Source of the DNA: Mycobacteriaceae bacterium
GTDB lineage: Bacteria > Actinomycetota > Actinomycetes > Mycobacteriales > Mycobacteriaceae
Direction: 5' to 3'
Assembly: GCA_019245755.1 (NCBI GenBank)
Contig: JAFARC010000027.1
Location: 1-64,000 of the forward strand
Length of the DNA: 64,000 bases
The translations under genes were made by a program, and so were the position numbers. The notes under the pieces are model-generated. The model ran no database searches and had not been told where the DNA came from. It saw only the letters and a program-made list of their open reading frames with translations. This document shows, piece by piece, positions 19,505 through 30,019 of this stretch. How positions within the stretch are numbered: position 1 is the first letter of the stretch; every line of letters begins with the position of its first letter.

Positions 19505-20299
19505 GTGAGCTCCCAGAACGGGATCACCGGCTACGTCCGCGACCAGACGCGCCCCGCGCTCGAGGCCGTCGGCGGCTTTGTGCACATGTGCGTGCTGACC
19601 GGCAGGGCGCTGGCCCGCCCGTTCCAGTGGCGCGAGTTCATTCTGCAGAGCTGGTTCCTGATGACGGTGGCGTTCCTGCCCACCGTCGCGGTGTCCATCC
19701 CGCTGACCGTGCTGCTGATCTTCACGCTCAACATCCTGCTGAACGAGTTCGGTGCCGCCGACATCTCCGGCGCCGGCGCGGCGCTGGGTGCGGTGACCCA
19801 GTTGGGACCGCTGGTGACGGTGCTCGTCGTGGCCGGTGCGGGTTCGACCGCAATCTGCGCGGACCTGGGTGCCCGCACCATTCGTGAGGAGATCGACGCC
19901 CTCGAGGTGCTCGGGATCGACCCGATTCACCGGCTCGTCGTTCCCCGCGTGGTGGCGTCCACGTTCGTTGCGATGTTACTTAACGGCGCGGTGATCACTA
20001 TCGGCTTGGTCGGCGGGTTCATATTCGGCGTCTACCTGCAAAACGTGTCGGCCGGTGCCTATGTGTCGACGCTGACCCTGGTGACCGGACTGCCCGAGGT
20101 GCTGATCTCCATCGTCAAGTCCATGGTGTTCGGGTTGATCGCCGGGCTGGTCGGCTGCTACCGCGGGCTGACGGTGTCAGGCGGCGCCAAGGGTGTCGGC
20201 ACGGCCGTCAACGAAACCCTGGTGCTGTGCGTGGTCGCGCTGTTCGCCGTCAACGTCGTGCTGACCACGATCGGCGTCCGGTTTGGCACGGGGCGTTGA
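19505..20299 (+). CDS. yrbE1A: MlaE/YrbE-family permease A of mce1 locus
   Basis: ADLGARTIREEIDALEVLGIDPIHRLVVPRV. Confidence 0.93.
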   Translation: MSSQNGITGYVRDQTRPALEAVGGFVHMCVLTGRALARPFQWREFILQSWFLMTVAFLPTVAVSIPLTVLLIFTLNILLNEFGAADISGAGAALGAVTQLGPLVTVLVVAGAGSTAICADLGARTIREEIDALEVLGIDPIHRLVVPRVVASTFVAMLLNGAVITIGLVGGFIFGVYLQNVSAGAYVSTLTLVTGLPEVLISIVKSMVFGLIAGLVGCYRGLTVSGGAKGVGTAVNETLVLCVVALFAVNVVLTTIGVRFGTGR

Positions 20300-20300
20300 C

Positions 20301-21170
20301 GTGAGTACCGCCACCGTCCTGCGCAGCCGCTTCCCCCGGGCCTACCGCACCGCCGGCAGGTGGGCCGCAGCACCGGGACGCTTCTTCGACAGCACCGGCC
20401 ACGTCGCGGTGTTCGTCGTCACCGCGATCGGCCAGATCCCCTACGCGGTGCGCACCTACCGCAAGGAGCTGCTGCGGCTGATCGCCGAGATCGGCATGGG
20501 CACCGGCGCGATGGCCGTCATCGGCGGGACCGTCGCGATCGTCGGCTTCGTCACCCTGTCGGGCGGTTCCCTGATCGCCATCCAGGGCTTCGCTTCGCTG
20601 GGCAACATCGGGGTGGAGGCCTTCACCGGGTTCTTCGCCGCGCTGGTCAACGTCCGCATCGCCGCTCCGGTGGTATCGGGCCAGGCGCTGGCGGCCACGG
20701 TCGGCGCCGGCGCCACTGCGGAGCTGGGTGCGATGCGGATCGCCGAGGAAATCGACGCGCTGGAAGTGATGGGCATCAAGTCGATCGCGTATCTGGTCTC
20801 CAGCCGCATCATGGCGGGCTTTGTCGTGATCATCCCCCTGTACGCGATGGCGATCATCATGTCGTTCCTGTCGGCACAGATCACCACAACGTTCTTCTAC
20901 GGGCAGTCGATCGGCACGTACCAGCACTACTTCCGCACGTTCCTGCGCCCCGACGACGTCTTTTGGTCATTCGTTCAGGCGATCATCATCTCGGTGATCG
21001 TGATGCTCAACCACTGCTATTACGGCTATTACGCCAGTGGTGGACCGGTCGGTGTCGGCGAGGCTGTGGGCCGGTCGATGCGCGCCTCGCTGGTCGCGAT
21101 CGTGCTGGTGGTCCTGTTGGCATCGTTGGCGCTGTACGGTGTCAACCCGAACTTCAACCTCACGGTGTAG
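20301..21170 (+). CDS. yrbE1B: MlaE/YrbE-family permease B of mce1 locus
   Basis: AELGAMRIAEEIDALEVMGIKSIAYLVSSRIMAG; GTG start 20301. Confidence 0.93.
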   Translation: MSTATVLRSRFPRAYRTAGRWAAAPGRFFDSTGHVAVFVVTAIGQIPYAVRTYRKELLRLIAEIGMGTGAMAVIGGTVAIVGFVTLSGGSLIAIQGFASLGNIGVEAFTGFFAALVNVRIAAPVVSGQALAATVGAGATAELGAMRIAEEIDALEVMGIKSIAYLVSSRIMAGFVVIIPLYAMAIIMSFLSAQITTTFFYGQSIGTYQHYFRTFLRPDDVFWSFVQAIIISVIVMLNHCYYGYYASGGPVGVGEAVGRSMRASLVAIVLVVLLASLALYGVNPNFNLTV

Positions 21171-21173
21171 CCG

Positions 21174-22385
21174 ATGAGCGCGCCGCTGAACTCGCCACGC
21201 ACCCCGCCGTTCAAACTGGCGGGCTTCGTTTTGGTGCTGGTGTCGATCGTGGTGCTGGTGCTGGTGTATTTCCAGTTTCGCGGGGAGTTCAGCGCAAAGA
21301 CGCAGTTGACGTTGCTGGCGAATAGGTCCGGTTTGGTGATGGACCCGGGGTCCAAGGTGACCTACAACGGGGTGGAGATCGGCCGGGTCGCCAAAGTCAG
21401 CTCCGTGATGGTGGGCGATCAACCCAAGGCCAAACTGACCCTGGAGGTCACCCCCCGCTACATCAAGCTGATCCCGGCCAATGTGGACGCCCAAATCCAG
21501 GCCACCACGGTGTTCGGCAACAAGTATGTGGCGTTCACCACGCCGAAAAATCCGGTGCCGCAGCGGGTTTCTCCCCAAGACGTGATCGACGTGTCACATG
21601 TGACCACCGAGTTCAACACGTTGTTCGAGACGATCGTGTCGGTTTCCGAGAAGGTCGACCCGGTCAAGCTCAACACCACCCTGACCGCCGCCGCGCAGGC
21701 GTTGGACGGGTTGGGGGCGCGGTTCGGGCAGTCCATCGACCACGGCAACGCGATACTGGCGGACCTGAATCCGCAGCTGCCCCAGCTTCGCTATGACACG
21801 CAACGGTTGGCCGATACCGCCGACGTGTATGCCAATGCCGCGCCGGACTTGTTCGACTTCCTGCGCAACGCGGTGACCACCGCGCGCACCCTCCATCAGG
21901 AGCAGGGCAATCTGGACGCGGCGCTGATGGCCTCGATCGGTTTCGGCAACACCGGCGCCGACATCTTTGAGCGCGGCGGCCCGTATCTGGTGCGCGGGGT
22001 GCAGGACCTGATTCCCACCTCCCAGCTGCTCAACACCTACAGCCCCGAAATCTTCTGCACCATCCGCGACTATCACGACGTGGCGCCGAAGATCGACGAT
22101 TCGTTCGGCGGCAATGGGTACTCGCTGCGGACCCATTCGGAGGTCCTCGGTGCCGGCAACCCGTACGTGTGGCCGGATAACTTGCCGCGGGTGAATGCCC
22201 GCGGCGGCCCCGAGGGCGCACCGGGTTGCTGGCAGCCGATCACTCGTGACCTGTGGCCGGCGCCGTACCTGGTGATGGATACCGGTGCCTCGATCGCGCC
22301 GTACAACCACTTCGGGTTGGGCTCACCGTTTGCCATCGAGTACGTCTGGGGACGTCAGGTCGGGGAGTACACGATCAACCCATGA
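21174..22385 (+). CDS. mce1A: MCE family protein A
   Basis: N-term TM, MlaD domain (TYNGVEIGRVAKVSSV), first of six mce genes. Confidence 0.93.
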   Translation: MSAPLNSPRTPPFKLAGFVLVLVSIVVLVLVYFQFRGEFSAKTQLTLLANRSGLVMDPGSKVTYNGVEIGRVAKVSSVMVGDQPKAKLTLEVTPRYIKLIPANVDAQIQATTVFGNKYVAFTTPKNPVPQRVSPQDVIDVSHVTTEFNTLFETIVSVSEKVDPVKLNTTLTAAAQALDGLGARFGQSIDHGNAILADLNPQLPQLRYDTQRLADTADVYANAAPDLFDFLRNAVTTARTLHQEQGNLDAALMASIGFGNTGADIFERGGPYLVRGVQDLIPTSQLLNTYSPEIFCTIRDYHDVAPKIDDSFGGNGYSLRTHSEVLGAGNPYVWPDNLPRVNARGGPEGAPGCWQPITRDLWPAPYLVMDTGASIAPYNHFGLGSPFAIEYVWGRQVGEYTINP

Positions 22386-23413
22386 AAATCACCGGCACAG
22401 TTGTCAAGCTCGGCGCCTTCTCCCTGGTGCTGCTGATGTTCACCGCGATCATCATCGTGGTGTTCGGCCAGATGCGGTTCGACCGCACCACCAAGTATTC
22501 GGCGATCTTCAGCAATGTCAGCGGCTTGCGCAACGGGCAGTTCGTACGCGCTTCCGGGGTGGAAGTGGGCAAGGTCTCCAATGTGGAGCTGATGGATGGC
22601 GGTCAGCGCGTCCGCGTCGACTTCAACGTCGAACGATCGCTGCCGCTGTATCAGGGCACCACCGCGGCGATCCGCTACCTGAACCTGATCGGCGACCGCT
22701 ACCTCGAGCTCAAGCGCGGCGACGACGACCGGCGGCTGCCACCGGGCGGGGTCATCCCGATTGACCGCACGCAGCCGGCGCTCGACTTGGACGCGTTGAT
22801 CGGCGGATTCCGGCCGTTGTTCCGGGCGCTCGACCCGGCGAAGGTGAACAACATCGCCCAGGGCATCATCACGGTGTTTCAGGGCCAGGGCGGCACGATC
22901 AGCGACATTCTCGATCAGACCGCACAGCTGACCTCGACCCTGGCTGACCGGGACCAGGCCATCGGCGAGGTGATCAAGAACCTGAATATCGTGCTGGACA
23001 CGACTGTCCGCCACCAAAAGCAGTTCGACGACACCATCAACAACTTCGAGGTGTTGATCACCGGGCTGAAGGACCGTGCCGATCCCATCGCGGATGCGTT
23101 GGCCAACATCAGCAACGGGGCCGGCACGGTCGGTGACCTCCTGGCCGACAACCGCCCGCTACTGCAGAGCACGATCAGCCATCTGGAGACGATTCAGCAG
23201 CCGCTGGTCGACCAGCGCGACCAACTCGACGAATACCTGACGCGCGTGCCCACGGCGCTGAGGATTCTCGGACGCGCTGGCGGCATCTACGGTGACTTCT
23301 TCAACTTCTATGCCTGTGACATCTCGCTTAGGCTCAACGGCCTGCAGCCGGGCGGCCCGGTCCGCACGGTGAAGCTCACGGGTCAGCCCTCGGGTAGGTG
23401 CACGCCGCAATGA
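22382..23413 (+). CDS. mce1B: MCE family protein B
   Basis: MlaD domain FVRASGVEVGKVSNVEL; ATG 22382 overlaps mce1A stop. Confidence 0.92.
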   Translation: MKITGTVVKLGAFSLVLLMFTAIIIVVFGQMRFDRTTKYSAIFSNVSGLRNGQFVRASGVEVGKVSNVELMDGGQRVRVDFNVERSLPLYQGTTAAIRYLNLIGDRYLELKRGDDDRRLPPGGVIPIDRTQPALDLDALIGGFRPLFRALDPAKVNNIAQGIITVFQGQGGTISDILDQTAQLTSTLADRDQAIGEVIKNLNIVLDTTVRHQKQFDDTINNFEVLITGLKDRADPIADALANISNGAGTVGDLLADNRPLLQSTISHLETIQQPLVDQRDQLDEYLTRVPTALRILGRAGGIYGDFFNFYACDISLRLNGLQPGGPVRTVKLTGQPSGRCTPQ

Positions 23414-24978
23414 GGACGCTGGAGGGTTCTAATCGGGTTCGCGGCGGGTTGATGGGCATCGTCGTCCTGCTGGTGGTGATTGGTGTCGGGCAGAGCTTTA
23501 CCAGCGTGCCGATGCTTTTCGCGACACCCAACTATTTCGCGCAGTTCCGCGACACCGGCCAACTCAACGTCGGCGACAAGGTCCGCATCGCCGGCGTCAA
23601 CGTCGGCGTGGTGCGGTCGACCGAGATACAGGGCGACCGGGTGGTCATCGGGTTCACCCTCGGCGGTAAGCAGATTGGTACCGCAAGCCACGCGAATATC
23701 CGTACCGACACCATCCTCGGACGCAAAAACCTCGAGATCGAGCCGCGCGGCTCAGAGATCCTGCGCGCCAATGGTGTGCTGCCGCTCGGCCAGACCACCA
23801 CGCCGTATCAGATCTACGACGCGTTCTTCGACGTCACCAAGGCGGCGTCCGGCTGGGATATCGGCACCGTGAAGCAATCACTGAATGTGTTGTCGGAGAC
23901 GATCGACCAGACCTACCCGCACCTTTCCGCCGCGCTGCAGGGCGTGCAGCGGTTCTCAGACACGATCGGTAAGCGCGACGAACAGATCAAGCAACTGCTG
24001 GCCAACGCCAACAAGATCGCGGGTGTGTTGGGCAGCCGCAGCGAGCAGTTCGACCGGCTGCTGGTCAACGCGCAAACGCTGTTGGCCGCGATCAACGAGC
24101 GGGGTCAGGCGATCACGTACCTGCTGTCGCGCGTCGACGAGTTCTCCGCACAGGTGCGGGGTTTCATCAACGACAACCCGAACCTCAACCACGTGCTCGA
24201 ACAGCTGCGCGTCGTCAGCGACATCTTGGTCAAAAACCGCAACGGCCTGATGGATGCGCTGACCAACATCGCCAACATCACCACGGGCTTCGGCGAGGCC
24301 ATCGCGTCCGGTCCGTACTTCAAGGTGATGCTGGTCAACCTGCTGCCGTACCAGATCCTGCAGCCGTTCGTGGACGCGGCGTTCAAGAAGCGCGGGCTTG
24401 ATCCCGAGCAGTTCTGGCGCAGTGCGGGCCTGCCGGCGTTCCGCTTCCCCGACCCCAACGGCACCCGGTTCTCCAACGGTGCACCACCACCGGCACCGAC
24501 CCCGCTGGAAGGCACGCCCGAACATCCCGGACCCGCGGTGCCGCCGGGTTCGCCGTGCTCGTACACCCCGCCCGCGGACGGCATGCCCACCCCCGGCAAC
24601 CCGCTGCCATGCGCCAACCTGAACGTTGGCCCGTTCGGTGGGAACCCGTTCGGGCCCAACTACGACCGGCCCGACGTTGCGACATCGCCGCCGAACCCGA
24701 ACGGGCTGGACGCGACCCCGGGCGTGCCGATCGCCGGAGTGCCGGGTGAGACACCGCCGCTGGTGCCCGGCACCCCGGTGCCTCTGCCACCCGCGCCGCC
24801 TGGAGCGCGCACGGAGCCGATCGGTCCGGTGTCGGGTCCGTTCCCGCCGCCGGTGATGCCGCCGCCCGACCTGACGGGACCGCCTCCACCACCCGGGCCC
24901 GGCCAGCAACTGCCGCCGGCCGGAAGCCCGCCGCTGCCTGGCAACCCACCCTTGAAGCCGCCGAATAACGAGGGCTAG
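23410..24978 (+). CDS. mce1C: MCE family protein C, Pro-rich C-terminus
   Basis: VRIAGVNVGVVRSTEI MlaD domain; long PPAP-rich tail; ATGA overlap with mce1B. Confidence 0.92.
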   Translation: MRTLEGSNRVRGGLMGIVVLLVVIGVGQSFTSVPMLFATPNYFAQFRDTGQLNVGDKVRIAGVNVGVVRSTEIQGDRVVIGFTLGGKQIGTASHANIRTDTILGRKNLEIEPRGSEILRANGVLPLGQTTTPYQIYDAFFDVTKAASGWDIGTVKQSLNVLSETIDQTYPHLSAALQGVQRFSDTIGKRDEQIKQLLANANKIAGVLGSRSEQFDRLLVNAQTLLAAINERGQAITYLLSRVDEFSAQVRGFINDNPNLNHVLEQLRVVSDILVKNRNGLMDALTNIANITTGFGEAIASGPYFKVMLVNLLPYQILQPFVDAAFKKRGLDPEQFWRSAGLPAFRFPDPNGTRFSNGAPPPAPTPLEGTPEHPGPAVPPGSPCSYTPPADGMPTPGNPLPCANLNVGPFGGNPFGPNYDRPDVATSPPNPNGLDATPGVPIAGVPGETPPLVPGTPVPLPPAPPGARTEPIGPVSGPFPPPVMPPPDLTGPPPPPGPGQQLPPAGSPPLPGNPPLKPPNNEG

Positions 24979-24981
24979 CCG

Positions 24982-26634
24982 ATGTCGACGATATTCAGCA
25001 TGCGGAACGTCAAGTTACCCAACGTTTCTCGTGGGGCCGTGATCATCGGGTCGGTCGTCGTGGTGTTGGCTGTCATCGCCGGCCTCGTCGGCTGGCAGCT
25101 CTACAAGAAGCTGACCAACAACACCGTCGTCGCGTATTTCCCGGAGGCCCTGTCCCTGTATGCCGGTGACAAGGTGCAGATCATGGGGGTCAAGGTCGGC
25201 ACGGTCGACAAGATCGAGCCGGCAGGCGACAAGATGAAAGTGACGTTCCACTACGAGAATAGGTACAAGGTTCCGGCGAACGCCACCGCATCGATCCTCA
25301 ACCCGACACTTGTCGCGTCGCGCACCATCCAGCTGTCTCCGCCGTACACCGGCGGCCCGGTAATGCAGAACAACGCCGTGATCCCGGAGGACCGCACCCA
25401 GGTGCCGGTGGAATGGGATGAACTGCGCAACTCGATCAACCGGATCCTCACCCAGTTGGGGCCCACGCCCCAACAACCCAAAGGACCGTTCGGCGACGTG
25501 ATCGAATCGGCGGCCTACGGGTTCGCCGGCAAGGGCCAGCAGATCAACCAGACGCTGAACAGCTTGTCCGATGCACTGGACACGCTCAACTCGGGCCGTG
25601 GCGACTTCTTCTCGGTGGTGCGCAGCCTGGCTTTGTTCGTCAACGCGTTGTATCGGAGCGATCAGCAGTTCGTCGCCCTGAACAACGACTTGGCCAGCTT
25701 CACGAACAAGTTCACCCAGAACGACCACGAAGTGGCCGACACGCTGCAGAACGTCAACGCGCTGCTGACGACCACCCGCCGGTTCATCGACCAGAACGGC
25801 GGGGTGCTCTCCCACGACATCGACAACCTCGCCGACGTGACCAACGCGATCGTGCAGCCGAAGCCGTTCAACGGTCTGGAGACCGGCTTCCACGTGCTGC
25901 CGACTCTTTCGGCCAACGCGTTGAACATCGCGCCCCGAGTGCCCGGTGGCATCGCCGGCCTGCCGGTGCTCACCAACTTCGCCAACCCGATGCAGTTCAT
26001 TTGCAGTGCGATTCAGGCGGGCAGCCGGCTCGGCTACCAGGACTCCGCCGAATTGTGCGCGCAGTATCTGGCGCCGATCCTGGATGCGATCAAGTTCAAC
26101 TACCTGCCGTTCGGCCTGAACATGTCGAACACGGCCGATACGCTGCCCAAGCAGATCTCTTACTCCGAACCCAGGCTGCAGCCGCCGCCGGGCTACAAGG
26201 ACACCACCGTGCCGGGTATCTGGTCGCGCGACACGCTGTTCTCCTTCGGCAACCACGAGCCGGGCTGGGTCGTCGCACCGGGCATGCAGGGGGTCGATGT
26301 CCAGCCGTTCACGCAGAACATGCTGACCCCCGATTCGCTTGCCGAGTTGATGGGTGGCCCGGACATCGTGGCGCCGGCAGCGCCGCCGACACCCGGGGGC
26401 CCGCACCAGGCCGGCCCGCCGGACGCCTACACCGAGAACACCCCGCTGCCGCCACCGTGGTACGTGCAGCCCGGTCCGCCGCCGGCACCGGCTCCCGGCG
26501 TGGTTCCCGGACCGGTCGCGCCGACACCCCCACCGGTGGCTGGCCCGGCCGGCGCCCAGGGACCCGCAGGGCCTCCGCCCCCAGGACCTCCGCCTCCGGG
26601 TGGCTATCCCGCTGAGTCAGGGGGAGGCCACTGA
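24982..26634 (+). CDS. mce1D: MCE family protein D, Pro-rich C-terminus
   Basis: KVQIMGVKVGTVDKIEP MlaD domain; Pro-rich tail. Confidence 0.92.
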   Translation: MSTIFSMRNVKLPNVSRGAVIIGSVVVVLAVIAGLVGWQLYKKLTNNTVVAYFPEALSLYAGDKVQIMGVKVGTVDKIEPAGDKMKVTFHYENRYKVPANATASILNPTLVASRTIQLSPPYTGGPVMQNNAVIPEDRTQVPVEWDELRNSINRILTQLGPTPQQPKGPFGDVIESAAYGFAGKGQQINQTLNSLSDALDTLNSGRGDFFSVVRSLALFVNALYRSDQQFVALNNDLASFTNKFTQNDHEVADTLQNVNALLTTTRRFIDQNGGVLSHDIDNLADVTNAIVQPKPFNGLETGFHVLPTLSANALNIAPRVPGGIAGLPVLTNFANPMQFICSAIQAGSRLGYQDSAELCAQYLAPILDAIKFNYLPFGLNMSNTADTLPKQISYSEPRLQPPPGYKDTTVPGIWSRDTLFSFGNHEPGWVVAPGMQGVDVQPFTQNMLTPDSLAELMGGPDIVAPAAPPTPGGPHQAGPPDAYTENTPLPPPWYVQPGPPPAPAPGVVPGPVAPTPPPVAGPAGAQGPAGPPPPGPPPPGGYPAESGGGH

Positions 26635-27794
26635 TGATCGCCGCGACGCGGATTGGGTTCGGCCGGGCTTGTCGCCGCGGCCTGGCATGCATGGTGGCAG
26701 CGATTGTGCTGACGTCGTGCGGCTCGTGGCGGGGGATCGCTAATGTGCCGCTGCCGGGGGGCCCGGGCTCCGGCGGCAACCACATGACCGTCTACGTGCA
26801 GATGCCCGACACGCTGGCGCTCAACGTCAACAGCCGCGTCCGGGTGGCCGACGTGTTTGTCGGTTCGGTGTCGGCGATCCAGCTGAAGAACTGGATCGCG
26901 ACGCTCACGCTCAACATCGACCCGAGTGTGAAGCTGCCGGCCAACGCCACGGCGAAGATCGGTCAGACCAGCCTGCTGGGCAGCCAGCACGTTGAGCTCG
27001 CCGCCCCGCCGAATCCGTCACCGCAACTTCTGAAGAGTGGCGACACCATTCCGCTGAAGAACGCATCGGCGTTTCCGAGCACCGAACGTGTGCTGGCCAG
27101 CATCGCTTTCATCCTCAACGGCGGCGGCATCCCCAACCTCGAGGTGATCCAGAACGAGGTCAACAACATTCTCGACGGGCGCGCCGACCAGATCCGCGAA
27201 TTCCTCAACCGCCTGGACACTTTCACCAACCAGCTGAATCAACAGCGCGACGACCTGACCCGGGCGATCGACTCCTCCAACCGGCTATTGGGCATCGTGG
27301 CCGCGCGCAACGACACGCTTGACCGGGTCCTCACCGACGTCCCGCCGGTGATCAAGCACTTCGCCGACACCCGTAACCTGTTCGCGGACGCGGTGGTCGC
27401 GCTGGGCCGGATCAGCAAGGCGGCCAGCGATGCGCTGGGCCCCGCGAGTGATAACCTGCACACCAATCTCGACCTGCTGCAGCGTCCGCTGGGAGAACTG
27501 GGCAAGGCGTCGCCCTACCTGATCGGCGCCCTCGATTTGCTGTTAACGGCGCCGTTCCCGGTTAAAACGATGGCGAAAGCGATCCGTGGCGACTACATCA
27601 ACGTGTCGATCTTGGCCGACCTGACGCTCAGCGCGATTGACAACGGGGAATTGTCGGGCACCGGGATCTCGGGCATGCTTCGCGCACTCGAGCAGTCGTG
27701 GGGCCGCGACCCCAGCACGATGATTCCCGACGTGCGGTTCACCCCGAACCCGCACGATGCGCCGAACGGACCGCTGGTGGAAAGGGGTGGGTGA
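26634..27794 (+). CDS. lprK: MCE family lipoprotein E (LprK-like)
   Basis: Lipobox VLTSCGS after a hydrophobic stretch; RVRVADVFVGSVSAIQL. Confidence 0.92.
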   Translation: MIAATRIGFGRACRRGLACMVAAIVLTSCGSWRGIANVPLPGGPGSGGNHMTVYVQMPDTLALNVNSRVRVADVFVGSVSAIQLKNWIATLTLNIDPSVKLPANATAKIGQTSLLGSQHVELAAPPNPSPQLLKSGDTIPLKNASAFPSTERVLASIAFILNGGGIPNLEVIQNEVNNILDGRADQIREFLNRLDTFTNQLNQQRDDLTRAIDSSNRLLGIVAARNDTLDRVLTDVPPVIKHFADTRNLFADAVVALGRISKAASDALGPASDNLHTNLDLLQRPLGELGKASPYLIGALDLLLTAPFPVKTMAKAIRGDYINVSILADLTLSAIDNGELSGTGISGMLRALEQSWGRDPSTMIPDVRFTPNPHDAPNGPLVERGG

Positions 27795-27797
27795 CAC

Positions 27798-29414
27798 GTG
27801 CTGACCCGGTTAATCCGCATCCAGCTGGTGCTCTTCGCGATCCTGACGTTGATCGCCCTGGCCGCCCTGGGCTGGTATTACCTGGAGTTGCCTCGGCTGG
27901 TTGGGATCGGCGAGTACACGTTGTATGCGGATTTGCCGGCGTCGGGGGGTTTGTACAAGACCGCCAATGTGACTTACCGCGGCATTGAGATTGGCAAGGT
28001 GACCAGCGTCGAACCGACCGAGCGGGGGGCGCGGGCGACGATGAGCATCGATGACCGCTACAAGATCCCGGTCGATGCGTCGGCCAATGTGCATTCGGTG
28101 TCGGCCATCGGTGAGCAGTATCTGGATTTGGTGTCAACGGGTAACCCGCGCCAGTATTTGCGTGACGGGCAGGCCATCACCACCGGCACGGTGCCCAGTG
28201 AGGTGGGCCCGGCGCTGGATGCGGCCAATCATGGGCTGGCGGTGTTGCCCCGGGACAAGATTTCCTCGCTGTTGGATGAGACGTCGCGCGCGGTGGGCGG
28301 TTTGGGTCCGTCGCTGCAGCGGCTGGTGGATTCCACGACCAACATCGCCAGTGATTTCAAAGACAATCTGGGCCCGGTCAACGACATCGTGCAGCATTCC
28401 TCGCCGATTTTGGACAGCCAGGCCAACTCCGGGGACGCCATCCAGCGCTGGGCACGCAATCTGAACATCATCGGCGCCCAGGTGGCCGATCAGGATGCCG
28501 CGCTGCGCGGTGGGCTGCAGCAAGCCGCGCCGACGCTAGACGCCGTGACCGCCGTGTTCAGCAATGTGCGCGAGACGCTGCCCCAAACACTGGCCAACCT
28601 CGAAATCGTGATCGACCTGCTCAAGCGCTACCACAAAAATACCGAGCAACTGCTGGTGACGTTCCCGCAGGGCGCAGCGGCCGCGCAGATGGGCACGATC
28701 TTTCCGGGTGAGGGCCTGCTGCATTTCGCGATCGGCGCCGCGTTTGTCGGGGTGGGCGCCACTTTGCTGACCCAAAACCTGGTCCCGCCGGGTGCTTTCA
28801 CCGACTTGAACACCCCGCCGCCGTGTCTGACCGGATTTTTGCCGGCCTCGCAGTGGCGCTCGCCGGCCGACACCAGCATGGCCCCGCTGCCCAATGGGTT
28901 GTATTGCAAGATTCCGCAGGACTTTCAGGGCAACGCCGTGCGCGGGGCGCGCAATTATCCGTGTGTGGATGTGCCGGGCAAACGGGCGGCCTCACCGATC
29001 GAGTGCCGCAGCAACCAGCCCTACCTGCCGCTGGGCACCAACCCGTGGTACGGCGAGCCCAACCAGATCCGCAACTGCCCGGCCCCCGCGGCGCGCTGTG
29101 ACCAGCCCGTGGACCCGGGCAAGGTGATCCCCGCGCCCAGCATCAACAACGGGATGAACCCGCTGCCGGCCGACCAGCTGCCCCAACCCCCGGCGCCGAC
29201 CAGTGACCCGCTCAGCCGGCCCGGGTTGGGCACCGTGCAGTGCAGTGGCCAACAACCCAACCCCTGCATCTACACTCCGGCATCGGGTCCTGCCGCCATC
29301 TACAGCCCACAAAGCGGCGACGTGGTAGCGCCCGACGGGTCGAAGTTCACCCTCACCAATTCGAATAACACAGGAGACGACGGATGGAAGGAGATGCTGG
29401 CGCCAGCCGGCTGA
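27798..29414 (+). CDS. mce1F: MCE family protein F
   Basis: VTYRGIEIGKVTSVEPT MlaD domain; sixth mce gene. Confidence 0.93.
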   Translation: MLTRLIRIQLVLFAILTLIALAALGWYYLELPRLVGIGEYTLYADLPASGGLYKTANVTYRGIEIGKVTSVEPTERGARATMSIDDRYKIPVDASANVHSVSAIGEQYLDLVSTGNPRQYLRDGQAITTGTVPSEVGPALDAANHGLAVLPRDKISSLLDETSRAVGGLGPSLQRLVDSTTNIASDFKDNLGPVNDIVQHSSPILDSQANSGDAIQRWARNLNIIGAQVADQDAALRGGLQQAAPTLDAVTAVFSNVRETLPQTLANLEIVIDLLKRYHKNTEQLLVTFPQGAAAAQMGTIFPGEGLLHFAIGAAFVGVGATLLTQNLVPPGAFTDLNTPPPCLTGFLPASQWRSPADTSMAPLPNGLYCKIPQDFQGNAVRGARNYPCVDVPGKRAASPIECRSNQPYLPLGTNPWYGEPNQIRNCPAPAARCDQPVDPGKVIPAPSINNGMNPLPADQLPQPPAPTSDPLSRPGLGTVQCSGQQPNPCIYTPASGPAAIYSPQSGDVVAPDGSKFTLTNSNNTGDDGWKEMLAPAG

Positions 29415-30019
29415 ACCCCACCGATGACGAGGGCTCGTCCGACCAGGTAGTCACTGAAGCCGAGGAAGCCACGGCGGCCCAGGAACCCACCGATCCGGCT
29501 CCCGAGCAACAAGGCCCCCCTTCCCGGCTGGGCCGTGGCTGGCTGATCGGCACCGCCGCGGCCCTGCTGCTGCTCGGTGCCGGGGTCGCGACCGGCGGAT
29601 ATTTCGCCTTGCGCTCGCATCAGCAGAGCCAAGCCCTGGCGCGCGCCGACCTGGCGGCCATCCAGGCGGCCAAGGACTGCGTTTCGGCCACGCACGCGCC
29701 GAACACCACTGCGATGGTCGCGGCCGAGCAGAAGATCGTGGACTGCTCCACCGGCAACTTCGGGGCGCAGGCGGCACTCTACAGCGGTGTGTTGGCCGAG
29801 GCCTACCAGGCCGCCAACGTTCAGGTTCAGGTCAGCGACATGCGGGCGGCGGTGGAGAAGCACAACGATGACGGCTCGATCGACGTCCTTGTCGCCGTGC
29901 GGGTGAAGGTGTCCAACACCGACACCCAGAACGAGGAACAGGGCTACCGACTGCGCGTGCAGATGGCGCCGGTGGACGGCACGTACAAGGTCGCCAAGCT
30001 CGACCAGGTGTCGAGTTGA
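29384..30019 (+). CDS. Mce-associated membrane protein (Rv0175-like)
   Basis: Single TM plus NTF2-like extracytoplasmic region; overlaps the 3' end of mce1F. Confidence 0.85.
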   Translation: MEGDAGASRLNPTDDEGSSDQVVTEAEEATAAQEPTDPAPEQQGPPSRLGRGWLIGTAAALLLLGAGVATGGYFALRSHQQSQALARADLAAIQAAKDCVSATHAPNTTAMVAAEQKIVDCSTGNFGAQAALYSGVLAEAYQAANVQVQVSDMRAAVEKHNDDGSIDVLVAVRVKVSNTDTQNEEQGYRLRVQMAPVDGTYKVAKLDQVSS

